A stretch of 64,000 nt of DNA, taken from assembly GCF_000213055.1 (NCBI RefSeq), contig NZ_CM001165.1, positions 1,488,001-1,552,000 of the forward strand. Reading direction: 5' to 3'. The notes under the pieces are model-generated. The model worked only from the letters and a program-made list of their open reading frames with translations, searched no databases and had not been told where the DNA came from. A program made the position numbers and the translations under genes. Source of the stretch: Streptomyces sp. Tu6071. Lineage in GTDB: Bacteria; Actinomycetota; Actinomycetes; Streptomycetales; Streptomycetaceae. Numbering within the stretch: position 1 is the stretch's first letter; each line of letters starts with the position of its first letter. Shown piece by piece: positions 17,587 through 26,696 of this stretch.

Positions 17587-19083
17587 CTACTCCCCCCGCC
17601 GTACGTACACCACCGCCCCGTCCACCCCTCCCTCCCGTACGTATCCCTGCCGCAGCCATGACCGCAGGGTCGGGGTGCGCGAGAGGCGGTAGGGGGCGCC
17701 GCGGGCGTCGTCGACGACCAGGGCCGGGGGGCGGGTGGTGAGTTCGCGGCGGAAGGTGGGCCACGCGCCCCGTACCGCCCATTTCTCGCCCACCGCCGTC
17801 GTACCCGTGCGCCCGCCGCCGAAGTTGGTGAGAAGGCCCGCGGTCAGGTAGCGGCTCGCGGGCGGGCGGTGGGCGAGCCAGTACGTCTCGGGGTGCATGC
17901 CCCAGACGAGCACCGCTTCGCCGGGCGCGGTGCGGCGGGCGATCTCGGCGGCGACGCGGCGGGAGTGCTCGTAGCCGGTACGGGGCGCGAGCAGGCCCCA
18001 GGCGAGGAAGAGCGCGCAGCAGCCGGCGCAGACCGCGAGCGCGGTGCGGCGAGCACGGCGGGGTGCCTGGGCGAGGGCGCCCGCGCCGAGGAGCGCGAGC
18101 GGCGGTACGAGGTGCAGGAAGTAGTGGCCGAAGAAGCGCAGTCCCAGCGCCGTCGCGAGGGCCGCGCCCGCGAGCCAGAGCCACAGCCAGCCCGTGGCCG
18201 GGCCGAGTCCGGTGCGCCGGGCCCGCACCGCCGCGAGGGCGGCGGGGAGCACTCCGGCCACCGCCCCGGCGAGGAGCGCGGTGTTGACGAGGGCGCGGCC
18301 CGCGAGCGTCGCGAGGGAGCCGGAGAAGGCGAGGTAGTCGCCCGAGCCCGTGAGGGTCCAGAAGAGGAAGCCGCGCGGGGCCGTGGCGAGGGCCGCGAGG
18401 AGGACGGGCAGGGCGGCGGAGCCGAGGAGCAGGCCGAGGGCGCGCGCCCGGTCCCCGGCAGGGGCGCGGTGCGGGACGCACCACAGGAGCGGGAGCAGGA
18501 CGGCGAGCCCGGTCTGCTTGGCGAGGAAGGCGGCGGCGAGGGCGAGTCCGGCGCCGCACCAGTGGGCGCGGTCGGCGCACCACACCGCCGCCACGGTGGC
18601 CGGGAGCATGAAGACCTCGAAGCTCGCCGCCTGGGAGTCGGCCGGGCTGAGCCCGGCGGAGAGGAGGAGGCACAGGATTCCGGCGGCGATTCCGGCGCGG
18701 GGGCCCGCGTGGCGGCGGGCGAGCGAGGCGGTGAAGGCGGCCGTGAGGAGCCAGGAGAGGACCGCGAGGAGCCGGGGGCCGAGGAGCGTCGTGTCCCCGG
18801 TGAGGGCGAAGGACGCCTGGTAGAGCCAGGGGACGAGCGGCGGCTTGCGGTCCACGACGGTGTCGTAGAGGCTCCCGCCGGCGGCGAGCATGCGGGCCTG
18901 GACGGCGAGGTAGCCCTCGTCCGGGTTCCACAGGGGGCGGGTGAAGGAGGGGACCCGGACGAGGAGGGCGAGGGCCGCCAGGGCGGGGAGCAGGCGCCAC
19001 CAGTAGCGGTCGCGGACGGCGGGCGGCGGGAGCGCGGCGGTGGGGGCGGGGGCCGGGGACGGCGGTGGGGGCGGGGCGAGCAT
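17587..19083 (-). CDS. GT39-type (mannosyltransferase-like) integral membrane glycosyltransferase
   Basis: 498 residues with about ten hydrophobic segments. After a Pro-rich cytoplasmic leader and the first membrane helix comes the extracytoplasmic loop motif RPLWNPDEGYLAVQARMLAAG. Its Asp-Glu pair is the catalytic signature of GT-C enzymes such as protein O-mannosyltransferases and ArnT. KPPLVPWLYQ in the next loop is also typical. A soluble C-terminal domain follows. It probably transfers a polyprenyl-phosphate sugar to an envelope acceptor; the acceptor is unknown. The ATG at 19081-19083 is preceded by TAGGTT and looks leaderless; an in-frame TTG lies at 19090-19092. Confidence 0.83.
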   Translation of the reverse strand: MLAPPPPPSPAPAPTAALPPPAVRDRYWWRLLPALAALALLVRVPSFTRPLWNPDEGYLAVQARMLAAGGSLYDTVVDRKPPLVPWLYQASFALTGDTTLLGPRLLAVLSWLLTAAFTASLARRHAGPRAGIAAGILCLLLSAGLSPADSQAASFEVFMLPATVAAVWCADRAHWCGAGLALAAAFLAKQTGLAVLLPLLWCVPHRAPAGDRARALGLLLGSAALPVLLAALATAPRGFLFWTLTGSGDYLAFSGSLATLAGRALVNTALLAGAVAGVLPAALAAVRARRTGLGPATGWLWLWLAGAALATALGLRFFGHYFLHLVPPLALLGAGALAQAPRRARRTALAVCAGCCALFLAWGLLAPRTGYEHSRRVAAEIARRTAPGEAVLVWGMHPETYWLAHRPPASRYLTAGLLTNFGGGRTGTTAVGEKWAVRGAWPTFRRELTTRPPALVVDDARGAPYRLSRTPTLRSWLRQGYVREGGVDGAVVYVRRGE

Positions 19084-19090
19084 GACGCTC

Positions 19091-19096
19091 AACCTA
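19091..19096 (-). promoter_or_regulatory. -10 element of a leaderless promoter for the GT39-type gene
   Basis: TAGGTT on the minus strand ends 7 nt before the ATG at 19083. Confidence 0.4.
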
Positions 19097-19116
19097 TCCG
19101 CCCCCTTCGCCCTGGT

Positions 19117-20628
19117 TTACCCCTTGCCGGGTGCGCCGCCGGGGGTGTCGAGCCGGCTGTGGCGGTGCCCGTAGGCCCCGTACAGGATCGTGCCGAGGAC
19201 CATCCAGATGAGGAAGCGGAGCCAGGTCTCGGCCGGGAGGTTGAGCATGAGCCACAGCGAGGCGAGGACCGAGGCGATCGGCAGCCAGGGCACGAGCGGG
19301 GTGCGGAAGGAGCGGTGGAGGTCGGGGCGGGTGCGGCGCAGGATGATGACGCCGAGCGCGACGACGACGAAGGCGAACAGGGTGCCGATGTTGACGAGTT
19401 CGGCGAGTTCGTCGATCGAGGTGAACCCGGCGACGACCGCGACGACGCCGCCGAGCAGCGCGGTGGAGCGGTAGGGGGAGCCGAAGCGCGGGTGGACCTT
19501 GGAGAAGCCCTTGGGCAGCAGGCCGTCGCGGCTCATGGCGAAGAAGACGCGGGTCTGGCCGAGGAGCAGGATCATGCAGACGGAGGTGAGCCCGACCGCG
19601 GCGCCGAAGCTGATGAGCCCGGCCCAGAAGGGGTGCCCGACGGCCTTGAAGGCGTCGGCGAGCGGGGCGTCCACGGTGAGGTCGGTGTACTTCTGCATGC
19701 CGGTGACGACGATCGAGACGGCGATGTAGAGGACCGTGCAGATGGCGAGAGAGCCGAGGATGCCGCGCGGGACGTCGCGCTGCGGGTTGCGGGTCTCCTC
19801 GGCGGCCGTCGCGACGACGTCGAAGCCGATGAAGGCGAAGAAGACGACCGCGGCGGCCGTGAAGATGCCCATGACGCCGAAGTTCGACGGGGTGAATCCG
19901 GCGATGAGCTGGATGAGCGGGGCGGTGAGGCCGCCGCCGCCCCCGGTGGGCTCGGAGGGGGGCACGAAGGGCTTGTAGTTGGCGCCCGTGACGAAGAAGG
20001 CGCCGACGATCACGACGATCAGGACGACGGTCACCTTGACGGCGACGATGACGTTCGTGACCCGCGAGGAGAGCTTGGTGCCCGCGACGAGGATGCCGGT
20101 GAGGACGAGGACGAGGAGTGCCGCGAGGAGGTCGAAGCCGAAGTGCCCGTCGTGCGTGCCGCTGAGCCACTGCGGGAGGTGGAATCCCGCCGTGTCGAGC
20201 AGGGAGCGGATGTAGCCGGACCAGCCGACCGCCACCACCGCCGAGCCGAGCGCGAGTTCGAGGATGAGGTCCCAGCCGATGATCCAGGCGGGGAACTCGC
20301 CGAGCGAGGCGTAGGAGAAGGTGTACGCGGAGCCCGCGACCGGGACCGTCGAGGAGAACTCGGCGTAGCACAGCGCGGCGAGCGCGCACACGACCCCGGC
20401 GACGGCGAAGGCGATCGCGACCGAGGGGCCCGCGTTCTGCTTGGCGACCTTCCCCGTGAGCACGAAGATCCCGGTGCCGATGACGACCCCGACGCCGAAG
20501 ACGGTCAGGTCGAGAGCGGAGAGGGATTTCCGGAGCGCGTGCTCCGGGTCCTCGGTGTCCTTGATCGACTGCTCGATGTTCTTCGTGCGGAACAGGGTCC
20601 TCGCACGGAAGGGGCTGTGGCTGTTCAA
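19117..20628 (-). CDS. APC-family amino acid permease (cationic amino acid transporter type)
   Basis: 503 residues with about 12 membrane segments. The first helix carries the APC motif GVGVVIGTGIFVLTG, and FIGFDVVATAAEETRNPQRD is the conserved helix 6 to loop region of CAT-type permeases. It probably imports a basic or neutral amino acid by proton-coupled transport; the substrate cannot be read from the sequence. The start is a TTG at 20626-20628, chosen because GGGAGG stands 7 nt before it. A further upstream GTG would leave that Shine-Dalgarno sequence inside the gene. It lies downstream of dxs, separated by hairpins. Confidence 0.88.
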   Translation of the reverse strand: MNSHSPFRARTLFRTKNIEQSIKDTEDPEHALRKSLSALDLTVFGVGVVIGTGIFVLTGKVAKQNAGPSVAIAFAVAGVVCALAALCYAEFSSTVPVAGSAYTFSYASLGEFPAWIIGWDLILELALGSAVVAVGWSGYIRSLLDTAGFHLPQWLSGTHDGHFGFDLLAALLVLVLTGILVAGTKLSSRVTNVIVAVKVTVVLIVVIVGAFFVTGANYKPFVPPSEPTGGGGGLTAPLIQLIAGFTPSNFGVMGIFTAAAVVFFAFIGFDVVATAAEETRNPQRDVPRGILGSLAICTVLYIAVSIVVTGMQKYTDLTVDAPLADAFKAVGHPFWAGLISFGAAVGLTSVCMILLLGQTRVFFAMSRDGLLPKGFSKVHPRFGSPYRSTALLGGVVAVVAGFTSIDELAELVNIGTLFAFVVVALGVIILRRTRPDLHRSFRTPLVPWLPIASVLASLWLMLNLPAETWLRFLIWMVLGTILYGAYGHRHSRLDTPGGAPGKG

Positions 20629-20713
20629 CGGGCGACCTCCCACCCTCGGGTGCACGCATGATCGCGAAGGCGATGGGCCACGTGTGCCCGGCCGCGGCGA
20701 CTTTCACGCGAAT

Positions 20714-20756
20714 GGGCCGCCGATTCCACCCCGAAGAGGGGTTTCGACGGCGGCCC
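20714..20756 (-). promoter_or_regulatory. Inverted repeat in the dxs/permease spacer
   Basis: GGGCCGCCG (20714-20722) pairs with CGGCGGCCC (20748-20756), with an inner CCCC/GGGG pair. It may be part of the dxs terminator or the leader of the permease gene. Confidence 0.45.
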
Positions 20757-20772
20757 GTACCCGGAGGGAGCA

Positions 20773-20817
20773 GCGCGCGTTCCCGCGCGCATGTCCGGGG
20801 CGCGAGGGAACGCGCGC
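20773..20817 (-). terminator. Hairpin after dxs
   Basis: GCGCGCGTTCCC (20773-20784) pairs perfectly with GGGAACGCGCGC (20806-20817) over a 21-nt loop, beginning 12 nt beyond the dxs stop. Confidence 0.6.
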
Positions 20818-20829
20818 CCCGGTGCCCGC

Positions 20830-22761
20830 TCAGTCGCGCGTGCGCTCCACCCGCTCGTCGGCGGTGGCCCGCTCCGTCTCGTAGGCGCCCTGGAGGCCCG
20901 CGACGAGCCCTGTGACCTGGCGGGCGATGTCGGGGGCCGTGAGGCCGATCTCGGCGAGCACCTCCTTGCGCGAGGCGTGGTCGAGGAAGCGCGGCGGGAT
21001 GCCGAAGTCGCGCAGCGGGAGGTCGACGCCCGCGTCGCGCAGCGCCTGCGCGATCGCGGAGCCGACACCGCCGACGCGGCTGTTGTCCTCGACGGTGACG
21101 ACGATGCGGTGCTTCTCGGCGAGCGGGGCGAGCGCCTCGTCGACCGGCTTGACCCAGCGCGGGTCGACGACGGTCGTGGAGATGCCCTGCTTGTCGAGGA
21201 GCTTCGCGGTCTCGAGGCACATCGGGGCGAGCGCGCCCACGGAGACGAGGAGCACGTCGGGGTGCTCGGTGCCCGCCTCGCGCAGCACGTCCATGCCCCC
21301 GACGCGGCCCACGGCCGGTACGGCGGGCCCGACGACGCCCTTGGAGTAGCGGACCACGGTCGGCGCGTCGTCGACGGCGACGGCCTCGCGGAGCTGGGCG
21401 CGCAGCTGCTCGGCGTCGCGCGGCGCGGAGATCCGCAGGGACGGGACGATCTGGAGCAGCGACATGTCCCACATGCCGTTGTGCGAGGCGCCGTCGTCGC
21501 CGGTGACGCCCGCGCGGTCCAGGACGAAGGTCACTCCGCACTTGTGCAGGGCGACGTCCATGAGGACCTGGTCGAAGGCGCGGTTCAGGAAGGTCGCGTA
21601 CACCGCGAAGACGGGGTGCAGGCCGCCGGTCGCGAGCCCGGCGGCGGAGACCGCCGCGTGCTGCTCGGCGATGCCGACGTCGTAGACGCGCTCGGGGAAC
21701 GCCTCGGCGAACTTCTTGAGGCCGACCGGCTGGAGCATCGCCGCGGTGATCGCGACGAGGTCCTCGCGCTCGCGGCCGATGCGGACCATCTCGTCGCCGA
21801 AGACGGAGGTCCAGCTCGCCGCCGCGGTCTTGACCGGGAGCCCCGTGTCGGGGTGGATCGGGCCGATGCCGTGGAAGCGGTCCGCCTCGTCGTGCTCCGC
21901 GTGCTCGTAGCCGCGGCCCTTCTGCGTGATGCAGTGCACGATGACGGGCCCGCCGAAGCGCTTGGCGCGCGTGAGGGCGGACTCCAGGGCCTCCATGTCG
22001 TGGCCGTCGATGGGGCCGACGTACTTGAGGCCGAGGTCCTCGAACATGCCCTGCGGGGCGATGAAGTCCTTGAGGCCCTTCTTCGCGCCGTGCAGCGTCT
22101 CGTAGAGCGGGCGGCCCACGACGGGGGTGCGCTCCAGCATCTCCCTGCCGCGGGTGAGGAAGCGCTCGTAGCCGTCGGTGGTGCGGAGCGTGGCGAGGTG
22201 GTTCGCGAGGCCGCCGATCGTCGGCGCGTACGAGCGCTCGTTGTCGTTGACGACGATGACGAGGGGGCGGTCCTTGGCGGCGGCGATGTTGTTGAGCGCC
22301 TCCCAGGCCATGCCGCCGGTGAGCGCCCCGTCGCCGATGACGGCGACGACGTGGTCGTCCTTGCCGAGCACCTGGTTGGCCTTCGCGAGGCCGTCGGCCC
22401 AGCCGAGCACCGTGGAGGCGTGGCTGTTCTCGATGACGTCGTGCTCGGACTCGGCGCGCGAGGGGTAGCCGGAGAGACCGCCCTTGGTGCGGAGCTGCGA
22501 GAAGTCCTGGCGGCCGGTGAGGAGCTTGTGCACGTACGCCTGGTGGCCGGTGTCGAAGAGGACGCGGTCGCGCGGCGATTCGAAGACGCGGTGCAGGGCG
22601 ATCGTGAGTTCGACGACCCCGAGGTTGGGGCCGAGGTGGCCGCCGGTCTTGGAAACGGCCTCCACGAGGAAGGTCCTGATCTCCCCGGCCAGCTCGTCGA
22701 GCTGCTCAGGGCTGAGCCGGTCCAGATCGCGCGGTCCCGTGATGCGGGTCAGCAGCGGCAC
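20830..22761 (-). CDS. dxs: 1-deoxy-D-xylulose-5-phosphate synthase
   Basis: 643 residues, the normal length. It condenses pyruvate and glyceraldehyde-3-phosphate using thiamine diphosphate, the first step of the MEP isoprenoid pathway. [18 protein letters not shown] and [15 protein letters not shown] are the N-terminal signatures. The thiamine diphosphate/Mg motif [16 protein letters not shown] is intact. The pyrimidine domain has [18 protein letters not shown] with the catalytic Glu, and the C-terminal transketolase domain follows. The start is a GTG with AAGGAGG 6 nt upstream. It has its own candidate promoter and is not obviously co-transcribed with xylH. Confidence 0.96.
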   Translation of the reverse strand: MPLLTRITGPRDLDRLSPEQLDELAGEIRTFLVEAVSKTGGHLGPNLGVVELTIALHRVFESPRDRVLFDTGHQAYVHKLLTGRQDFSQLRTKGGLSGYPSRAESEHDVIENSHASTVLGWADGLAKANQVLGKDDHVVAVIGDGALTGGMAWEALNNIAAAKDRPLVIVVNDNERSYAPTIGGLANHLATLRTTDGYERFLTRGREMLERTPVVGRPLYETLHGAKKGLKDFIAPQGMFEDLGLKYVGPIDGHDMEALESALTRAKRFGGPVIVHCITQKGRGYEHAEHDEADRFHGIGPIHPDTGLPVKTAAASWTSVFGDEMVRIGREREDLVAITAAMLQPVGLKKFAEAFPERVYDVGIAEQHAAVSAAGLATGGLHPVFAVYATFLNRAFDQVLMDVALHKCGVTFVLDRAGVTGDDGASHNGMWDMSLLQIVPSLRISAPRDAEQLRAQLREAVAVDDAPTVVRYSKGVVGPAVPAVGRVGGMDVLREAGTEHPDVLLVSVGALAPMCLETAKLLDKQGISTTVVDPRWVKPVDEALAPLAEKHRIVVTVEDNSRVGGVGSAIAQALRDAGVDLPLRDFGIPPRFLDHASRKEVLAEIGLTAPDIARQVTGLVAGLQGAYETERATADERVERTRD

Positions 22762-22815
22762 CCGTGCCTCCTTGCAGTAGAGCTGTCGAGCCTTGCCGGG
22801 TCTGGCGGTCTTGCG

Positions 22816-22845
22816 AGTCTAATGTTCCGCCTCCGGGCCTCGTCA
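22816..22845 (-). promoter_or_regulatory. Candidate dxs promoter
   Basis: On the minus strand, TGACGA (22840-22845) and TAGACT (22816-22821) are separated by 18 nt, about 55 nt upstream of the dxs start. Confidence 0.45.
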
Positions 22846-23000
22846 CCGGTTCCGGGCGACCTGTGTCACTTCGTACGCGGTGGCGGGGCCGGTCCATGAT
22901 CCACCCTGCCGGGGGCGGGGGCCAGCCGGGGGGGGCCGTTCGCCCCGTGGCCCTCCCCCGCGCCACGGGGGAAGGACGACCACATACGGGTGCCCCGCCT

Positions 23001-23018
23001 CCTCGTCCGTAGACGAGG
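23001..23018 (-). terminator. Hairpin after the xyl operon
   Basis: CCTCGTC-CGTA-GACGAGG lies 31 nt past the xylH stop, giving a 7-bp stem with a 4-nt loop. Confidence 0.5.
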
Positions 23019-23048
23019 GGACGGGGCGACCCGTGGGCAGCGTGCCGG

Positions 23049-24404
23049 TCAGGCGCGACCCGCTGTCTTCTGGGTCTTGCGGGTGATCGCGTCGATGACG
23101 ACGGTGGCGAGGAGGACCGCGCCGGTGATCATGTACTGGACCGGGGAGGCGACGCCTTCGAGGGCCAGGCCGTACTGGATCGAGGTGATCACCAGTACAC
23201 CGAGCAGGGCGTCCCAGGTACGACCGCGGCCACCGAAGAGGCTCGTGCCGCCGATGACGGCCGCGGCGATGGCGTTCATCAGGAGGTCGCCGGCGCCGGC
23301 GCTCTGGTTGGCGGCAGTGATCTTCGAGGCGATGAAGATACCGCCGAGGGCCGCGAAGCCGCCGGAGATGGCGAAGACCGAGGTCCGCACGAGCGCCACG
23401 TTGATACCGGCGCGACGGCTCGCCTCGACGCTGCCACCGAGGGCGAAGACCTTGCGGCCGTAGGAAGTGCGGCGCAGGACGACATCGGTCACCAGAAGGA
23501 TCACGACGAAGATCAGGACGGCCAGCGGAAGACCGCGGTTCTGGTTGAAGAGGTACGCGATCAGGAAGGCGACGATCGCGAGGGCCACCGTGCGGACGAT
23601 GATCTCGGCGAGCGGCCGCGCCGGCACGCCCGCACGCTCGCGACGGCGGGAGTCGAAGAAGGAGCTGAGGAAGAAGACCACGACACCGACGACCGCGAGC
23701 CCGTAGGCGGCGGCGACATCGGAGAAGTAGTAGCCGGTCAGCTTGCCGACGAAGCCGTCGCCGTCGAGGTTGATCGTGCCGTTGTCGCCGAGCAGCTTCA
23801 GCATGAAGCCGTTCCAGAAGAGCAGGCCCGCGAGGGTGACGGCGAAGGCGGGCACCCCGATCTTCGAGAAGAAGAAGCCGTGGATCGAGCCCATCACCAC
23901 GCCGGAGACGATGGCGAGGACGAAGGCAAGCCATTCCGCCATGCCGTGGGAGACGGCGAGAACGGCGAACATCGCGCCCGCCACACCGCTGACCGAGCCG
24001 ACCGAGAGGTCGATCTCGCCGAGCAGCAGGACGAAGACGATGCCGACAGCGATCGTCCCGGTGCCGACCATCGCGACAGCGATGTCGGAGATGTTCCCCG
24101 CCGAGAGGAAGGCGCTGTTGAGGCTCTGGAAGATGATCGCGATGATCACGAGGGCACCGACGACCGGGATGTACCCCAGTTCACCGGCGCGGATCTTGCG
24201 CCCGAATTCGCTGATGTAGCCGCCGAAGCCCTGCTCCCGGACCAGGAGACGCGGGTCGATCGCGGTCGCGGCGCCCGCGGCAGCCGCAGGAGCCTCGACG
24301 GGCGCGTCGCTCTTGGCGGTGGAGGTCTGCCCGGGGACCTTGGTCCCGCTCTTGGCGACCGAGGTCTTCACCGGGGCCTGCTCGGGGGTCTTGTCGGTGC
24401 TCAC
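23049..24404 (-). CDS. xylH: Xylose-type sugar ABC transporter permease
   Basis: 451 residues. A Lys/Ser/Ala-rich cytoplasmic leader of about 70 residues is followed by about ten membrane helices of the RbsC/XylH type. The family's signature loop LLLGEIDLSVGSVSG and the AVIGGTSLFGGRGRTWDALLG segment are both present. It forms the channel for a pentose, most likely xylose, together with XylG and XylF. The GTG start overlaps the xylG stop (GTGA), so translation is coupled. This is the last gene of the operon. Confidence 0.9.
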   Translation of the reverse strand: MSTDKTPEQAPVKTSVAKSGTKVPGQTSTAKSDAPVEAPAAAAGAATAIDPRLLVREQGFGGYISEFGRKIRAGELGYIPVVGALVIIAIIFQSLNSAFLSAGNISDIAVAMVGTGTIAVGIVFVLLLGEIDLSVGSVSGVAGAMFAVLAVSHGMAEWLAFVLAIVSGVVMGSIHGFFFSKIGVPAFAVTLAGLLFWNGFMLKLLGDNGTINLDGDGFVGKLTGYYFSDVAAAYGLAVVGVVVFFLSSFFDSRRRERAGVPARPLAEIIVRTVALAIVAFLIAYLFNQNRGLPLAVLIFVVILLVTDVVLRRTSYGRKVFALGGSVEASRRAGINVALVRTSVFAISGGFAALGGIFIASKITAANQSAGAGDLLMNAIAAAVIGGTSLFGGRGRTWDALLGVLVITSIQYGLALEGVASPVQYMITGAVLLATVVIDAITRKTQKTAGRA

Positions 24405-25180
24405 TTGCCTGCCTCCACACCGCGCGCCGCCCGGCGGGTCACGGCATTGTCCGTGGCGCCTGTGATGGCGGAGATGATCTCTTCCTGCGAGGTGCTCTTC
24501 ACGTCGAAGACACCGTTGTTGCGGCCGAGGCGCATGACGGCGACCCGGTCGGCGACCGCCCTCACGTCCTCCATGTTGTGGCTGATGAGGATGACCGCGA
24601 GGCCACGCTCGCGCAGCCGCTCGACGAGGTCGAGGACCTGGGCGGTCTGCTCGACGCCGAGGGCGGCGGTGGGCTCGTCGAGGATCACGAGCTTCGGCTC
24701 GCCGAGCATCGAGCGCGCGATCGCGACGACCTGGCGCTGACCACCGGAGAGCGAGGCGATCGGGATGCGGACGCTCGGGATACGGATGGAGAGCGAGGTG
24801 AGCAGCTCGCGCGAACGGCGCTCCATCTCGACCTCGTCGAGGAATCCGTACCGGCGCAGCTCCCGACCGAGGTAGAGATTGCCGACGACGTCGATGTTGT
24901 CGCACAGCGAGAGGTCCTGGTAGACCGTCGCGATGCCCAGATGCTGGGCGTCCTGGGGCTTGTTGATACGGACCGGCCTGCCCTCCCACTCGATGACACC
25001 GTCATCGATGGGGTGGACTCCGGCGATCGTCTTGACCAGCGTGGACTTGCCGGCGCCGTTGTCGCCGACAAGGGCGACCACTTCACCGGCGCGGACCTCA
25101 AGCTCGACATCGGTGAGCGCCTGGACGGCACCGAATCGCTTGGAGACCCCGCGCAACGCCAACACGGGCGCAGCGGACAC
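24401..25180 (-). CDS. xylG: Xylose-type sugar ABC transporter ATP-binding protein (single NBD)
   Basis: 259 residues: one nucleotide-binding domain with Walker A GDNGAGKST, Q-loop TVYQDLSLCDN, signature LSGGQRQ, Walker B LVILDEP and the switch histidine in ISHNM. Most RbsA/XylG proteins are about 500 residues with two fused domains; here only one is present. The GTG at 25178-25180 is chosen because AAGGAG lies 9 nt before it. The ATG at 25187-25189 directly abuts that Shine-Dalgarno sequence and is less likely. The gene is separated from xylF by 267 nt with a strong hairpin. Confidence 0.9.
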   Translation of the reverse strand: MSAAPVLALRGVSKRFGAVQALTDVELEVRAGEVVALVGDNGAGKSTLVKTIAGVHPIDDGVIEWEGRPVRINKPQDAQHLGIATVYQDLSLCDNIDVVGNLYLGRELRRYGFLDEVEMERRSRELLTSLSIRIPSVRIPIASLSGGQRQVVAIARSMLGEPKLVILDEPTAALGVEQTAQVLDLVERLRERGLAVILISHNMEDVRAVADRVAVMRLGRNNGVFDVKSTSQEEIISAITGATDNAVTRRAARGVEAGK

Positions 25181-25406
25181 GTGAACCATCTCCTTCGCCG
25201 CCTGACCGGCGGGGATGCCACGGCCGCGCGAAGGATGGGCGGGGCCGTGGAGAGGTTGAGCAGAAGTGAGGAGGACCGCACCGTGGCGACGGTCCGTGGG
25301 GGGAACTCAGCCGCTCGGCGGCCATTCCCCCGCGGGGGAGATGCCGGGCCACCCCCGACCGCGCGCGGCGGGGCAGCGAGCGCGCGGGCGGGGGCGCCCC
25401 GGCGGG

Positions 25407-25440
25407 CGCCGGTGGCCGGGGCCGCGGGGCCCCGGCCACC
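25407..25440 (-). promoter_or_regulatory. Intercistronic hairpin between xylF and xylG
   Basis: CCGGTGGCCGGGGCC (25407-25421) and GGCCCCGGCCACCGG (25426-25440) form a perfect 15-bp stem with a GCGG loop, starting 7 nt after the xylF stop. It may act as a partial terminator or 3' stabiliser that keeps binding-protein mRNA in excess. Confidence 0.65.
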
Positions 25441-25447
25441 GGGCGGC

Positions 25448-26578
25448 TTACTTGAGCCCGGCCTTGGCGCAGGCGCTCGCGTACTTGCCGGCGCAGATCT
25501 CGTCCAGCGTGTAGTACTTCTCCTTGATGACCGTGTCCTTGACGTTGTCCTTGGTCAGGGAGATCACGGGGATGATCTTGGTGGGGACGGCGTCGTTGGT
25601 GCCGTTGTCCGCCTTGTCGGGCGCGATCGAGGAGAGGTCCTCGCCCTTGCCCACGGCGACCGCGAGCTGCGCGACGGTGTCGGCCTCCTGCGGGTAGGAC
25701 TTGTAGACCGACATGTACTGCTCGCCCGTCAGGATGCGCTGCACACCGGCGAGTTCCGCGTCCTGGCCGGTGACCGGCGGGAGCGGGTCGATGCCGGCCT
25801 TCTTGAGGGCGGTGATGATGCCGCCGGCCATGCCGTCGTTGGCGGAGTACACGCCGATGACGTTCTTCTTGCCGAGGGCCGAGATCGCCGCCTCCATGTT
25901 GGCGTTGGCGTTCTCCGCCTTCCACTCCTTGGTGTCGTACTCCTTGCCGATGTTCACCTTGCCATCGAGGACGGAGTGCGCGCCCTTCTTGAAGTCGGCG
26001 GCGTTCGGGTCGGTGATCGCCCCGTTCATCATGACGATCTTGCCCTTCTTGGCGTCACCGCCAAGAGCCTTCAGCAGCGCCTCGCCCTGGGCCTTGCCGA
26101 CCGCCTGGTTGTCGAAGGAGGTGTATGCGTCGATCGGGCCGGAGGCCAGACGGTCGTAGGCCACGACCTTGATGCCCGCCTGGTGGGCCTTCTCCACGGA
26201 GCTCTTGATCGCCTTCGCGTCGACCGCGTCGATGATCAGCACGTCGACCTTGTTGGTGATCATGGCCTCGACCTGCTGGTTCTGCGTGGTCGGGTCCTGC
26301 TTGGCGTTCTGGTAGATCACCTCGCCCTTGCCGCTGGTCAGCTCCTTGACCTTGGCGGTGATCAGCGGCTTGTCGAACTTCTCGTACCGCGCGGTCTGGT
26401 TCTCCGGGAGGAGCAGACCTATCTTCAGCGCGTCGCCCTTGGACTTGCTCGACGAGGACGCCTTGGAGTCGTCCTTCTTGCCGTCGTCGCTCTCCTTGGC
26501 GGACCCGCAAGCGGCCAGCGAGACGGCCAGACCGGTGGCGGCAAAGGCAAAGGCAGCACGACGCATACGCGTGTTCAT
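25448..26578 (-). CDS. xylF: Xylose-type sugar-binding lipoprotein
   Basis: 376 residues. The signal peptide ends in a lipobox, SLAAC (lipidated Cys near residue 24), followed by a Ser/Lys/Asp-rich linker. The mature part is a periplasmic-binding-protein type I fold: IGLLLPENQTARYEKFD opens it, and DVLIIDAVDAKAIKSSVEKA, VVAYDRLASG and GVYSANDGMAGG are sugar-site segments of the xylose/ribose family. It delivers the sugar to XylGH. The ATG has GGGAGG 8 nt upstream. The gene lies immediately downstream of a ROK regulator gene on the same strand. Confidence 0.92.
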   Translation of the reverse strand: MNTRMRRAAFAFAATGLAVSLAACGSAKESDDGKKDDSKASSSSKSKGDALKIGLLLPENQTARYEKFDKPLITAKVKELTSGKGEVIYQNAKQDPTTQNQQVEAMITNKVDVLIIDAVDAKAIKSSVEKAHQAGIKVVAYDRLASGPIDAYTSFDNQAVGKAQGEALLKALGGDAKKGKIVMMNGAITDPNAADFKKGAHSVLDGKVNIGKEYDTKEWKAENANANMEAAISALGKKNVIGVYSANDGMAGGIITALKKAGIDPLPPVTGQDAELAGVQRILTGEQYMSVYKSYPQEADTVAQLAVAVGKGEDLSSIAPDKADNGTNDAVPTKIIPVISLTKDNVKDTVIKEKYYTLDEICAGKYASACAKAGLK

Positions 26579-26657
26579 TGAAACCTCCCTGACGAGGCCG
26601 CGTCGCTGCGGCCGAGGTGGCTGGAAGTCAACTCGGCCGCGCGAGCGGCGTCAAGGA

Positions 26658-26670
26658 GTTAATACTTAAC
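26658..26670 (-). promoter_or_regulatory. Palindrome upstream of xylF (candidate ROK operator)
   Basis: GTTAA-TAC-TTAAC, an AT-rich inverted repeat about 80 nt before the xylF start, in a region of otherwise very high GC. Its position suits the ROK-family repressor encoded just upstream, but the assignment is inferred. Confidence 0.5.
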
Positions 26671-26696
26671 GAGATGGCAACGGTGTCATGCGTTTG

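Noticed and set aside
17869..20661. A 930-codon plus-strand frame rich in Glu, Gly and Arg
   Set aside because: Shadow of the glycosyltransferase and permease genes; no family resemblance or ribosome binding site.
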